Counted from the stretch's first letter, positions 23,233 to 34,942 are shown. The stretch: 64,000 nt of DNA from Scleromitrula shiraiana (GCA_028455995.1 JABELC010000002.1:2976001-3040000), one strand, 5' to 3'. The notes: a model not told the origin generated them from the letters alone. Translations and numbers: made by a program.

Positions 23233-23343
23233 GCGGGTCGTGGGTCGTGGATCATGGGTTGTGGATCGTGTGTCGTGGGTCGTGGATCGTGGGTCGTGGG
23301 TCGTGTGTCGTGGGTCGTGGATCGTGGGTCGTGGGTCGTGGGT
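23233..23343. repeat. GTCGTGG-type heptamer minisatellite
   Basis: About fifteen copies of a 7-bp unit, alternating GTCGTGG, ATCGTGG and GTCGTGT, form a 110-bp array. All three frames are partly open because 7 is not a multiple of 3, giving spurious repetitive frames. Confidence 0.85.
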
Positions 23344-23462
23344 CCCTGGAGGTCCGAGTTTTTTAAACTTCTTAAGGGTGCTGGTTTCAGAGTTTTGGGC
23401 TTTGTAATGGCTAGTTTGGTGGGGTGGTTGGGGCTGGGTGGTTGGTGGTTAGTGTTGGGTGT

Positions 23463-23535
23463 TGTTGTGATGTGATGTGTTGTGTTGTGTTGTGATGTGA
23501 AATGATATTGATGTGATGTGATGTGATATTGATGG
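23463..23535. repeat. TGTGA/TGTTG pentanucleotide repeat
   Basis: Tandem TGTGATGTGA and TGTTGTGTTG blocks, with the 13-bp phrase ATATTGATGTGAT type repeated. Confidence 0.7.
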
Positions 23536-23635
23536 AGGGGGATGGGAGGGTACGTGGGCGGGTGGGTGAGTGGGTGAGTGGGTGGGTGGAATGAGATGGA
23601 GAGGGAAAGATAATTTTATGGGATAAATGAAGGGA

Positions 23636-23730
23636 AAGGGAGAGGAAGAGGAAGAGGAAGAGGAAGAGGAAGAGGAAGAGGAAGAGGAAGAGGAAGAGGA
23701 AAAGGAAGAGGAAGAGGAAGGGAAAGAGAC
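23636..23730. repeat. (GAGGAA)n hexanucleotide repeat
   Basis: About fourteen units of GAGGAA with rare changes. On the minus strand it reads as long Ser or Leu/Pro runs, which are not genes. Confidence 0.85.
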
Positions 23731-24237
23731 TGGGACAGGAAAGGAAGGCCATCGTATATCATGATATCGCATAAAAAAGAGGACGAGCAAGTCAATAAGT
23801 GAACATGAGTAAGTATATATATATATATATGTATATACATCGTAGTTAATAAAAATGAAGATCACTCCGAATATTGCATATAGTAGCGAGTAGTAATGAT
23901 TCAAATCAATTATCAATTATCAATCCAAATAAATAATAGTTCAAAACATTTGCATGGATGATATCAATAATAGTGTGTGTGTACATAATGTCACTTCAAA
24001 TGCCATTTCTTTTCTTTGCTGTAGAAGTGTATATATAAAGATAGATAGGCAGATAGAGAACTTCTAGAAGGACTTGCGAACAGACATTATGAGTGGATGG
24101 GGATGATCAAACGACAAACTTTAAACATCAAACTTTAAACTTCAAACCTGGGGGATAGAGAGGGGAGGGGAGGAGAGGAGAGAAGAGGGGTTTGAACTTT
24201 GAACTCGGTGTGTGGGTGGTTATGTCATTTTTTTATG

Positions 24238-24402
24238 TATGGTATGGTATGGTATGGTATGGTATGGTATGGTATGGTATGGTATGGTATGGTATAGTAT
24301 AGTATAGTATAGTATAGTATAGTATAGTATAGTATAGTATAGTATAGTATAGTATAGTATAGTATAGTATAGTATAGTATAGTATAGTATAGTATAGTAT
24401 AG
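24238..24402. repeat. (TATGG)11(TATAG)22 two-part microsatellite
   Basis: Eleven perfect TATGG units (24238-24292) pass without a break into twenty-two perfect TATAG units (24293-24402). The two halves differ by the same G-to-A change in every unit, so one variant unit seems to have spread through one end by slippage. Confidence 0.92.
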
Positions 24403-26589
24403 TGTTATTAGTATAGTATCTCAAATATACGATTTATAAGTTATTATGATATCAGAATGAAGAACGAGGGGTTCATTTTATTTCATTTCATTTACTTTTT
24501 TTAATCAACGATATAATGGGCGGTTTAACCAGCTAGTTGTTTGTATGAAATGGGTATATTTGTGGCGAGTAAGTATCTGTGTGTATTTGGAACCTATGCA
24601 TAGTTTATATGATATGTGTTGACTTGATTGATGTTGATATTGCGGTCTATTCGTCAGATCTTATATGATGTACTCGAGTAAGATTGGGTGAGTGAGGTAA
24701 GTATCTGTCTGTATGTCTGTCTGTATGAAGTATGAAGATGGTGATGCGGTGGGCGAGGTGATGTAAAGAAGTAAGACTTGCTTTCTGATGGATTGTGCAT
24801 CTCGTATTCTAATGTATTGTATTGTATTGTATTGTATTATCAAGACTCGAGGATCTTAACCGACTGACTGACTGTATGTATTGTTGTACGAGAAGGAAGA
24901 CAAAAATGGGAACTTGCGAAGTATTTATGAATGGAGTTACGTAGAAGAAAGACATGATATAGTATGATGTCTTGCTTTGAAGTTTATTTCTTCCTCTTCT
25001 TCTTCTTCGTCAATGCTTGCATAATACTCGAGTACATCGATCGATATCAATGATGGAGGTTTCCAAACTCGACTGTTCTCTTTTGTTTCCACACGCTCCT
25101 TATAGTATAGTATCCGCCTGGTGCCCGCAGCCCGCATATGCTTTTTTTTAAACCCGAGTACTGTACTCGAGTCCTGTACTCGAGTCCTGTAGTATTTAAG
25201 AAATGCACGATAATGAATTAGGAGAAGAATTCAACTCCGGAAGTGAGAATCCATAATTGTAACGAAAGCATGTTGGTTGGTTCCATTGAAACCGGAACGA
25301 GTAAATAGGTACGTACCATTTATGCATATCCATAGCAAGTACGGTAGGTATCATTAGGGTATGCAGCAGCGCTGCAGCAGCGCAGCAGCAGCTCCTGTAT
25401 GATACAAGCACGGTACAGGAGGTGGCTTCACGCTGCAGTGGAGGGGTAGGAAAAGATTATAAATTGCTTAATCTATTTAACACGGAGGAATAGGTTAACG
25501 ATGTCATACTGTAACCGTAACCGTATGTAATTGAAAACCGAAAAGATTTTTCTGAAATTAACGGTGCGCCATGTGTAAATTTTTTGAAATCTTCAGATGA
25601 ATTTTTTTTGTCCACGTACCGTACTCGATTGTGTTTGTTGTACATGGTACGGGATGGAAAGTGGAAAGTGATGATATGGTGATGAGGGCGGCTGAGATGG
25701 CGAGGATGGCTACACTTATAGGGGGGATATGCTGTACTTACTACCTAGTAGTAGGTATGTAAGGATTCTAACTCAGTATCATTCTGAAATGATTTTATTG
25801 AGACCTCACTCAGCCTTAAATCAATAGGACAACGATGAAGGAATCTTCCCCCCCTCGAAATCAGCTTTACCGCCCACATGCTGAAAGGTTTGATGGTGGG
25901 GATAATGATACCAATCGGGTGGCCTTCCATTTCGACCAAAAGCTTTTTCTGAAAATGCAGGTCCCAATTCTCATTCTGCAGTATGGGATAAAAATAGATT
26001 CATCCATACTGTAGACTGTAGTAGATATGGATTGCATATGCGACTTGGACCGAAGATTATATTTCTGATCCCGTGGTGGCACGAGAGTAATTACAGTAGT
26101 TAATAGCTGGTGTACTATGGTAATTATGGTAAATATCGTACCAGTACCATATATGAATATTGAAAAACGGTTGATATATTAATAATAATAAATAAGTATG
26201 CAGATGATAATGCGTTGAATATTGAAATCAATAATAACGCGTAACCAACTCTGTATATAGCAATCTAGCATGTAGATACCGGTAGAATGATTAATACAAC
26301 AACGGCAACGGCATAATATAATTGATATGGATTTCAATGCTTCGAATCCACCAACTTTTTGATTTTGACGCTCAAACTGTATACCATGACAGCCAAGGAA
26401 AACCCTTATCATCTTTGTGATGATCTAATTGGTTCATCGCATTGACAAAATGATTCGAAGAGGAAAATTCCTGGGAGAAACTACTCCAATAAGGATTTAT
26501 GGTAATATAAACCTTGAAAATTATGTTAAGAATATAGGAGGTACAAAAAAGATAACTTACAGAATTTCTCTGCTATAGGGCTTGTCTAC

Positions 26590-26658
26590 TGTAAGTGTTT
26601 AATTGTCTAATTGTTTAATTGTTTAATTGTCTAATTGTTTAATTGTCTAACTGTCTAT
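26590..26658. repeat. TAATTGTT/TAATTGTC octamer repeat
   Basis: About seven octamer units with alternating T or C at the last position. Confidence 0.7.
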
Positions 26659-27762
26659 GACGATATAAGATAACCGCAAAGCACTAGTTATCGATAGTAC
26701 TATCATATCACATTCATACCCGCCATACAATATTGTACTAACCAAAAAAAAATAATGTAGTTATCCGTGCTGGTCTGATCTGGTGTGTCCATCCATCTAG
26801 ATTTCAACATTACGATAATCGATAAGAAAGAAAGGCGCGTAAAACGTGGAAAAAAAGTAAAACGTGGAAAAGAGGGTCTAATTATTTTTCCCACTATTTT
26901 TATTAATTGATTAGAGAAAAAAAAAAGACGAATGAACTTAACCCAGGTGAGTCTGCTCGAGTGCTAAAATCCACAGCTAGCCTCTTGCGTTGAGAAAAAA
27001 AAAAACGGCATTATTCACAATAAATACTCCTAGTGAATTTCTTGGTAGGGCGACACGGGCGATTTATTAGTCTTTTTTTGCAAGACACGCGAGACACGGC
27101 AAGTGAATGAGTTGGTTACTTGATGATAATAGGAAATGGTCTAGAAGCAAAGAGGAACCCTGAAGATTGTGCGTTTCTAGGAACATCCGTGTATAAAAGT
27201 TACCTACCTATGTGTATGTATGATTTGAAAAATATTGCATGTACATGTAGAGACTCACTCGAGGGGTATGAGGAAGTGATGGAAGAATAATATATACTGT
27301 AGAATACAGAAAATAGAAGGAGAGAGAAGGGGAAAGGTAGGGTCTTTTAGAGTAGATAGGATATGACCTTTTTATGTAAAGAATCATGATCGAGTTAATA
27401 TAATTTGATATAACTTGATATAACTTGATACGCAATAACGACGACGACGACAACGTTGAACTTGTAACTCTAGCTTCAAGTTTTTGAGACATAAGTCCTC
27501 AATAAGGTAGGTAAGCTCTGAGAATGTCCATTGATCCTTCTAAAGAATTATCTACCCAATCTACTCGTCGTATTCTTCTCAGACCCCAAACTTACATAAG
27601 ATTTCTTTGATCCAACAAAGGAAATGCAACCACCAACCTGCATCAAAAAGATATCCATGATTGGGAGGGAACCACCTTGGAATCCTTGGAACTTTGGAAT
27701 CTTGGATACTTTCGACTAAGCCTGTTCGATTCTATTAACAACAATTTCAAAATTTCGAGAAT

Positions 27763-27763
27763 G

Positions 27764-27794
<31 letters not shown>

Positions 27795-27808
27795 CAATAA
27801 TAATAAAA
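27763..27808. repeat. (AAT)n trinucleotide repeat
   Basis: About fourteen units, with an internal CAA interruption. Confidence 0.8.
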
Positions 27809-28067
27809 TATCTTCCAATACATCCCATACATACCTAGGAACATACTTTATTACTACATACATAGTATGTACAGTTGATATTCGAGTCATCGACACTACA
27901 ACAGCTAGAGATATAATACAGAGGGAAGATATAGATTTATGAATACCTTCATCTAACTATCAAGGTATTCTTTCTTATCTGATAGTTATTACTTTATTTA
28001 TTACTTTCTCGAGTCTCTATCTACTTCTTGTTTGTACCTTCCCAGGGTGTTATAATTCAATTTATTA

Positions 28068-28087
28068 TTATTATTATTATTATTATT
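28068..28087. repeat. (TTA)n trinucleotide repeat
   Basis: About seven TTA/TAT units in tandem. Confidence 0.7.
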
Positions 28088-28206
28088 CACATAAAAGCCG
28101 TGGGATTAGGATTTATTATTAGGATTATCCACTTCTTTCCTCGTTTCTTCCTACCTAGGTTATCTCTCTAGTATATCTCTCTATATCTCTATATCTCTCT
28201 CCTTAC

Positions 28207-28243
28207 CATTCATCCATTCATCCATTCATTCATTCATTCATCC
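28207..28243. repeat. (CATT/CATC)n tetranucleotide repeat
   Basis: ATTCATCC and ATTCATTC units in tandem. Confidence 0.7.
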
Positions 28244-28261
28244 CTCCTTACGGTCCTTTCA

Positions 28262-28345
28262 AGGTTTTCTTCCAAGGTTTTCTTCCAAGGTTGTCTTGTC
28301 TTGCCTTGCCTTGCCTTGCCTTGCCTTGCCTTGCCTTGCCTTGCT
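28262..28345. repeat. CCAAGGTTTTCTT triplet followed by (TTGCC)n
   Basis: Three near copies of a 13-bp unit run into about nine perfect TTGCC pentamers at 28301-28343. Confidence 0.8.
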
Positions 28346-28421
28346 TTACCTTATTACTTTCCTTAACTTATTACTTTCCTTAACTTATTACTTTTCTTAC
28401 CTTCCTTACCTTTTCTATTAC

Positions 28422-28502
28422 CCGTGGACTGTGGACTGTAGATTGTGGACTGTGGACTGTGTGGACTGTGTGGACTGTGAACTGTGAACCGTGGATTGTG
28501 GA
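28422..28502. repeat. GTGGACTGT-type repeat
   Basis: About nine imperfect copies of a GTGGACT/GTGAACT unit with 7- and 9-bp spacing. Confidence 0.75.
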
Positions 28503-28727
28503 CCTTACAAAGTTACTACTATACTACTAGGTGATTAACGTTCGACGGTTTGAGGGGCAATCCCAATTTCTCCAAAAAATCTTTCGTTTCGCAATCGCAA
28601 CTAACTTGGACGCTAGCTCTAGCCTTTTCTCCCCTCCTTTATTCACTATCCATATCCTATTATATCCTTACCCACTCTCTTCGAATAAATTTCATACCCT
28701 ACCAATCCATTCCTATACCCGACCTAT

Positions 28728-28772
28728 ACTTCTTATACTATACTTCTTATACTATACTTCTTATACTATACT
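28728..28772. repeat. 14-bp tandem repeat TTCTTATACTATAC
   Basis: Three nearly identical copies in tandem. Confidence 0.75.
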
Positions 28773-28847
28773 TCCGGTACCTAATACCCAATACAATACT
28801 CCATACCCGGTCTTATACCTACGAGGGGAAGGAACATAGAAAAGAAA

Positions 28848-28920
28848 CAGAAAAGGAAAAGGAAAAAGAAAAAGAAAAAGAAAAAGAAAAAGAAAAAGAA
28901 AAAGAAGAAGAAAAGAAAAA
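28848..28920. repeat. (GAAAAA)n hexanucleotide repeat
   Basis: About ten purine-only units. It reads as a Lys/Glu run on the plus strand. Confidence 0.8.
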
Positions 28921-29444
28921 TTAAATATACACACCAGTTTTGATCCCCTCAATCCAGTGTCCACGGTAGACAACCAAATCTGAGGTTTAATTCCGAATTT
29001 TGATTGATTTAATACACATACATATTATTTTATTCCAAAGATTCTCTCACATTTCCCTCTTTTGATCTTTACTACCTTACAGTATCTAGATACTCTATTC
29101 ACTGGTATCTACATACATATCTACATAGTATTTCATCACCCCACCTTATCCCATACAAAATTCGCGAACCTTTGCAGTGCAGCAGTGGACTCGACGCTTG
29201 GAACCTTTTTTTAATCGCCGCCTCAAAGAAAGTGACGGGTTGGTTATATTGCGCAAAAGGAAGGAAAACGCAAGAGCGAACGAAAGAAATAGGAATTAAC
29301 CGCACCAAACTTTACGAACCCATCATATTTTACGGCTGTTTATTGACGGGATAACGGACGACGGTCTGATTATATTTCTTTTTTCGGATTGTGTTCGTAT
29401 TGGCTTGCGTTTCGAGGAGTACTGCATAAAGCAAAGCAATCAAT

Positions 29445-31509
29445 ATGAAGGTCAGTCAGCGCCTTTTTTGCCTCATCCGAGTATTTCACACGATAAAAGA
29501 GTCATTGCTAATAGAAAATGGGGTTTTATCAGGCTCTTCGTAGGTCGATTAAGGGAGAGAAGACCGACTCAAAACTTCAACATATCTCTATAACCCCCAA
29601 ATCTGCCGTTGCGATTGTTCCTCCGAAAAAGGTATGTCGAACTTCCAACACTCGGCTCGCAATAATATGTCGATCGCTTTGCTGATAAGCGGAAATCAAT
29701 TTAGGTAATTCGCGCATTGTACGATTATGAAGCACAATCGAGTCAAGAGTTAGGCTTTACCAGGGGCGACTTCTTTCATGTTATAGGAAGAGAAAATGAT
29801 ACAGATTGGTATGAAGCATGTAATCCCGCCGTACCCGATGCGAGGGGATTGGTACCGGTACAATACTTCCAGGCTCTGGGAAAGACTGAGCGAGATAGTG
29901 GACAATCACAATCCGATAAATCGCCTATGGGTATGAAGGTGGATCATGATTCGGGTTATTCCGATATGTCAGGATCAGGGACACTGACGAGTCCGCCCGA
30001 CAGCGGTGGAGGCCAGAGATTTTCAAAGACAATGAAAGGCACAGGCGCCATGGTTTACGGAGTGGTTATGTACGATTTTGCGGCGGAACGACCTGACGAG
30101 TTGGAAGCAAAAGCCGGAGAAGCGATCATTGTTATCGCTCAATCGAATCCAGAATGGTTTGTTGCGAAGCCAATTGGACGGTTAGGGGGCCCAGGATTGA
30201 TACCAGTGGATTTCATCGAGATACGGGACATGGGCACCGGGAAAGCGGTGCCAAATGCGCAAGAGGCCGTACAAAGAGCAGGTGTGCCAAAAGTGGAAGA
30301 ATGGAAGAGAATGGCGGCCGACTATAAGAATAGTAGCATTACTCTGGGCAAGTTTGAGGTTCCCAGTGGTGCACAACAACAGCAGCAACAAATGCAACAG
30401 AGCGTGGAACGAATGAGTCTGCAGCAGAATTCAAGACAGAGTCAACAGAATGGTCAAGGCTACGTAAGTTTCCTTTATCTCATTATTAAGCAGTGATTAT
30501 TGACGCAATCCAGGATCAGAGACAATCTCAACAAGCTAGAGCAGTCCAACCTGTACAACAAGTAGCGCAAAATCCATATTCTATGCCATCAAAATCTGCA
30601 TCTCAACTACATGCTCCGATATCTGCTCGAATACCACGATATTGCTTTGCGGAAGACAAATACTGGTTCGTTATCGAGGCGGCCCTGGAAGACGGAAGGC
30701 ATTGGGAACTCTCAAGATATTACGAAGACTTTTACGATTTTCAAATTGCCCTCTTAACAGAATTCCCGGCGGAAGCAGGCAATACAGGCGCTCAGAAGAG
30801 GACCCTACCATATATGCCAGGACCAGTGAATTACGTAACCGACGCGATAACAGAGGGAAGACAACATAACTTGGATGCGTATGTCAAGAACCTCTTGACC
30901 CAACCTCCGTATATCTCCCGATGTCAACTTGTGAAGCAATTCTTCGCCCCCCGAGAGGGCGATTACGAAATGGATCCTAACGCAGTCGAGGAAGAATATC
31001 GATTATCTGGTGGTTCACAGCAATCCTCGAACGATTCAGCTACAGGCGCAGCATCACGGCAGTCCTCGCGAGGGAATTTGAATGAGGGAGGGGGCTACCC
31101 GAGTGGAGGTCCAACAGGACTTTCGGCAGCTCCATCGCATCAAAGAGGCCAATCATCACTTTCTGTTAGTAACGGCCAAGGCCCAACACGTCAAGCATCT
31201 TCCTTATCTCAACCATCTAATAACTCCTTATCTCCCGGACCAAATGGAAGTGCCCAACCAGCATCTGCCATGAAGGTCAAAATTTACTTTGGTGAAGACC
31301 TTATTGCCATTCGGGTGCCGACGGACATCCAATTTCCTCAACTTTACGAGAAGATTTGTGATCGCCTAAAGATACCACCAGGCGATAATGTTGCGTTATA
31401 CTATAAAGATGAACCTAGCGGCGAGAAACCAAACCTCGTCAGCGACAATGACCTCGATATTGCTCTGCGCCGGAACGATAAACTTATTGTCTATGTCGAA
31501 TACTCATAA
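29445..31509 (+). CDS. BEM1: Bem1/Scd2 polarity scaffold (SH3-SH3-PX-PB1)
   Basis: Four exons, 29445-29450, 29533-29631, 29705-30463 and 30514-31509, give 619 residues. The first exon codes only Met-Lys, followed by ALRRSIKGEK. Domains in order: SH3-1 at about 36-95 (IRALYDYEAQSSQELGF...GLVPVQYF), SH3-2 at about 152-212 (VYGVVMYDFAAERPDELEAK), a Gln-rich linker, PX at about 327-435 (RIPRYCFAEDKYWFVIEA, RRTLPYMPGP-like RTLPYMPGP) and a C-terminal PB1 at about 539-619 (MKVKIYFGEDLIAIRVP). This is exactly the Bem1 layout. It scaffolds Cdc42, its exchange factor Cdc24 (through PB1) and PAK kinase at growth sites; in filamentous fungi the same scaffold also serves NADPH oxidase. A 7.3-kb gene-free region lies upstream. 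Confidence 0.95.
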
Positions 31510-32670
31510 ACGGATTATCCTCAAAATGGTTAACAAACTAAAATGAAAGAGTACATCGACTCACATTCTTTGCATGATATTTTTCATTACTACTTTTTCG
31601 CACCTATACATTCTTAATCTGCTTCGGATGTACAGACAATTTTTTAATGGGCTGGTGGGTAATAGCTGTCATGAAAACATGAAGGGCAGCCAAAACCACG
31701 CTCATTTATTTGATGCAGATCAACATTTTTTTTATTTGATATCTTCTTTTTGAAAACATTATCCTGTTAGTGATGAGAATATAGGGGGCAAACTTTGGGC
31801 GTTATTATCATGGCGCTTCTATTTCTCCTTACATTTAGGTGTCTGCTTTCCCCTCATTCTTCTCTTTCGAGCTTTGGGAGACGTATTTTAGTGGATGGAC
31901 ATACCATGGATTTTTTTCATTTGTTGCGAAGGACGGAAAGCTACCAATTTTTTTAACTGCGGGCTGGTTGTGAACGGAAGGAAGGAAGGAAGGAAGGAAG
32001 TTTGATACGGATGGAAAGGCGATGAATGATACTCTGAGGAAAGATGATGATGACGATAGTGATGAACAAGTCTTTTATTAAGTAGCTGGGTTGATGTGAG
32101 AAGGAATGAAATAGCGAAAGCTTAGGAAGCAAAACCAGTCAATTGTGAGCCAAATTTTTCAATTTACAATTGCGTTCAAGTCAATAAAAAGATTAAATCA
32201 ATCAATAAGGCTGAGCCGGCTATACTGTAATCGCGAGGTCCTTGACCTGGACCCTTGTCTTGGCTTATTAATACTGTGCCGCCTGCTATTTACTTGTTTG
32301 TATTTCGACTGTCACAAATAACAACCCCTCATTCTTCCTTCTCCATAAACCCCAACTTTCTTCGTTTTTCTTATATCATACAGTGGGATAAAAATACCTA
32401 TCCACAAATCATCTGCCACCTCATCTAGCGCTTCTGCATGTTTAATACTCCTATACGAGAAATCTCCACTCACAAACTCACATACTCCACCTCCACATCC
32501 ACCATCCTTATCGATACCATAGCATCCAATACATACCCCTCCCTCAGCCCCTCTCCCGAATTCTCCCTCTCCTCTCCTCTCCTCCCTTGAAATAAAACTT
32601 CCCAACCCAACCAAACCAAACCAAAGCAACCCAACCCAAATAAACAAACAACTGAACAACCACCCATGCC
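31510..32670. other. intergenic region with (GGAA)n repeat
   Basis: BEM1 3' region, then the leader of the next gene, which is C-rich at about 32450-32670. A (GGAA)6 repeat sits at 31978-32001. Minus-strand frames at 32312-32807 are complements of the C-rich leader. No gene was seen. Confidence 0.5.
31978..32001. repeat. (GAAG)n tetranucleotide repeat
   Basis: Six GGAA/GAAG units in tandem. Confidence 0.75.
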
Positions 32671-34023
32671 ATGCCACCCCTCCACCTCCGCCAAGAATTC
32701 CCCTCCCTCAAAGCCTTCAAAGAAGCCCTCCACGCATGGGCCATCGAAGCCCATTTTGAGCCGCGCATCCTAAAAAGCGACACCGGGCGCGTGAGGGTGG
32801 GCTGCAAACGCGATAAGGATTGTAATTTTGTGGTGCGGTGTAATTGGGAGAGGAGGGGGGGGAGGGATCCGTTGGCTCGGGTTACCGTGCTGAAGGGGAG
32901 TCATACTTGTTTGGATGGGGTGGTTGCGGCGGGGGTGAATGGGTGGAGTCCGGCTATGGAGGCGGGGCTGAGGGGGGCGGTGGAGGATGTGGGGGGTGGA
33001 ATTGGAGGGGGCAATGGGAATGGGAATGGGAATGGGATTATTGTTCCTGGGGCGAGGGTGTTGGTTGATTCGCAGGGGGGTGGTGGTGCTGGGAATCCTA
33101 ATGGTAATGGGATGGGGGTGGTTCCAATACCGGTTCTTCCAAAAGTGCAGAGGAATAGCGCGAGTAGATTGCCGTTTTTGATGGATATTTTACCAAGGTT
33201 GATGAATATTACTAAGGATACAACGCCGGGGGAGATTAGGGAATGTTTGTTGAGAGAGTATGGGGCCGAGGTTCATTTGCAGCAGTGTAGGAGAGCGAAG
33301 ACGGAAATTTTAAAGAAGGCGGAGTTAGGAAGTGGAGGAGGTAGTGTAGGGGGGAGTGTGGGTGGTAGTGGGGATGAAGGGAGTGGTGGTGGTCCAGGTC
33401 ATAGTAGGGGAAATGATGGATTGGGCGGAAGAGAGAGGGAGGGAACGACGCTGGGAACAGGCGCGGGGAATACTGCGTCCCAGGGTATTAATGGTCTGCA
33501 GAGGGATAATAGTTTGAATAATGGTATACAGGGGAGTAATGGAATGCAGCAACAACATCAACATCAGCACCAGCAACAACAACAACAACAAGTACAAGTA
33601 CAACAGCAGCAACAGCCGCAGCAACCAAGCCAAGTCGCATATGCAGATATGAACAACCACCCTAACGGAAACGTGAACGCGAACGGAGGAGGATTACCGA
33701 CAACTTCAGGTTCCAATTCCAATCCAAGAACCACGAATACAAGCATCAACGGCCATGGACATGGACATGGAAATGGACATGGGCATAGTCACAGCCACGG
33801 CCACGCGAATAGAAACAACGGAGGAAGTCCCCAGCAGTCATTCCCATCGCATGCAAGCACGGGAATCATCCCACCAGTTCTACCCACCGAAAGGAGCGAG
33901 GCTTCGACTGCGCTGATGACGGTTAGTGAGCAACCGGTCAGATGTCCGTTTTGTATTAATCAGAGGTGGATGAGGTCGATTAAGGATGCGGTGGAGCATA
34001 TGAGTATGCATGTTGTTGTTTAA
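32671..34023 (+). CDS. MULE/FAR1-type DNA-binding-domain protein, likely transcription factor
   Basis: This is a single exon of 450 residues. Residues 7-82 resemble the DNA-binding domain of Mutator-like transposases (FAR1 type): EFPSLKAFKEALHAWAIEA, then a WRKY-GCM1-like zinc site with C45, C51 or C57, H78 and C80 in GCKRDKDC...GSHTC. A helical region near residues 165-215 (MDILPRLMNITKDTTPGEIR) follows, then Gly/Asn-, Gln- and His-rich tracts. The end has CPFC...EHMSMH, a C-x2-C-x14-H-x3-H finger. There is no transposase catalytic domain and no flanking inverted repeat, so this looks like a domesticated nuclear regulator. An overlapping ATG at 32666 is out of frame. Targets are unknown. Confidence 0.8.
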   Translation: MPPLHLRQEFPSLKAFKEALHAWAIEAHFEPRILKSDTGRVRVGCKRDKDCNFVVRCNWERRGGRDPLARVTVLKGSHTCLDGVVAAGVNGWSPAMEAGLRGAVEDVGGGIGGGNGNGNGNGIIVPGARVLVDSQGGGGAGNPNGNGMGVVPIPVLPKVQRNSASRLPFLMDILPRLMNITKDTTPGEIRECLLREYGAEVHLQQCRRAKTEILKKAELGSGGGSVGGSVGGSGDEGSGGGPGHSRGNDGLGGREREGTTLGTGAGNTASQGINGLQRDNSLNNGIQGSNGMQQQHQHQHQQQQQQQVQVQQQQQPQQPSQVAYADMNNHPNGNVNANGGGLPTTSGSNSNPRTTNTSINGHGHGHGNGHGHSHSHGHANRNNGGSPQQSFPSHASTGIIPPVLPTERSEASTALMTVSEQPVRCPFCINQRWMRSIKDAVEHMSMHVVV

Positions 34024-34942
34024 TATTGGATGGGGTGGATGGGGTGGATGGGATGGATGGATGTGGGGGAGGGGAGGAGAGAAAAAATAATGAAGATAGA
34101 TTGTTGATTGGTAATTGATTCATATAAATGTTTATTGCATGATTTGAATCAAGGGTAAGAAAAGAAGAGTAAAGACGATATCGAGTCGGCGTGTTTAGAT
34201 TTGGATTGGGATTTGGATTTGGATTTTAATAGATACCCTTTTGGATGGATCGACGAATGGATTTTTGGAACGGGATTTGATTGGATGACTTTATGACCTT
34301 TTTCTTCTTTCTTTCTTTCTTTCTTTCTATCATGGATGGTGATGTGATTGACATGAGATGGGAATGAAGGGTCTCTTTTTATCTCTTTTTGGTATATTTG
34401 CGTTATTGGGGGCATTGCATGCACGATACTATCTATATGCGCTATTCATTCATTCACCAAATTCATTTACTTTTCAGACTACTTGACTTGCTTGTTGTGG
34501 ATGCTGTGCATGGTATTGTAGAGATGTGTTCCTGGTCCTGATTCTGATTATTATGCTTGATTTGTGGGGGTGTTTTATTTTTATATTTATTCTTCTTTTT
34601 GATCTATAGATTCGGACTTGGGCGGGGCCCAAAACCTATGTGGGTATGTATGTATGTATGTATGTATGTATGTAGGTGGTTTTATACTACATTACATGCA
34701 TGCACAGGTTTTTGATAGCCAAATCTATGTCAAACCCCGAACTAAAAATGGAATGATACATTTATATCTTTCGTGTACGATGGATGCATTAGTGCCGTAA
34801 TCGATATCCCAATCCTATCCATCCCTCCCCAAACTCCTTATCCTTCTTCCATTTCCCCACATCCATGTACATATAACAGCTGGACCATACTGTCTATCTA
34901 TAGTAATTCCACAACCCCACAACCAACAGCCACCGCCCCGGC
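34024..34942. other. intergenic region with short repeats
   Basis: Convergent 3' ends of the DNA-binding protein and thymidylate synthase. It holds GGATG(G) repeats at 34028-34063, TGGATTTGGAT repeats at 34201-34226, a TTTC run at 34308-34328 and a GTAT run at 34643-34673. No gene was seen. Confidence 0.5.
34643..34673. repeat. (GTAT)n tetranucleotide repeat
   Basis: Seven perfect GTAT units. Confidence 0.8.

Larger units (their letters stand above)
22160..29444. other. 7.3-kb gene-free, microsatellite-rich region
   Basis: No supported gene lies between THP3 and BEM1. The first 400 bases are probably the THP3 3' end and the last few hundred the BEM1 promoter and leader. Between them are many simple repeats of different unit length, listed separately, and AT-rich unique sequence. 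Frames here are low-complexity translations of repeats. A noncoding RNA or a long regulatory region cannot be excluded. Confidence 0.6.

Noticed and set aside
23233..23343. CRISPR-like array
   Set aside because: Direct 7-bp repeats with no unique spacers, in a eukaryotic genome; this is a minisatellite.
23204..23916. Several long overlapping frames on both strands (VVGRGSWVV-, SSSSS- and LPLPLP-type)
   Set aside because: They are translations of heptamer and hexamer microsatellites; multiple frames are open at once and none has non-repeat coding content.
24233..24424. Minus-strand frame of repeated YYTIL units
   Set aside because: It is the translation of the TATGG/TATAG pentanucleotide array.
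32312..32807. Three overlapping minus-strand frames rich in Gly and Trp
   Set aside because: They are the complement of the C-rich leader and 5' coding part of the DNA-binding protein gene.
32671..34023. Active MULE transposon
   Set aside because: No transposase catalytic domain, no terminal inverted repeats or target duplication seen around the gene.
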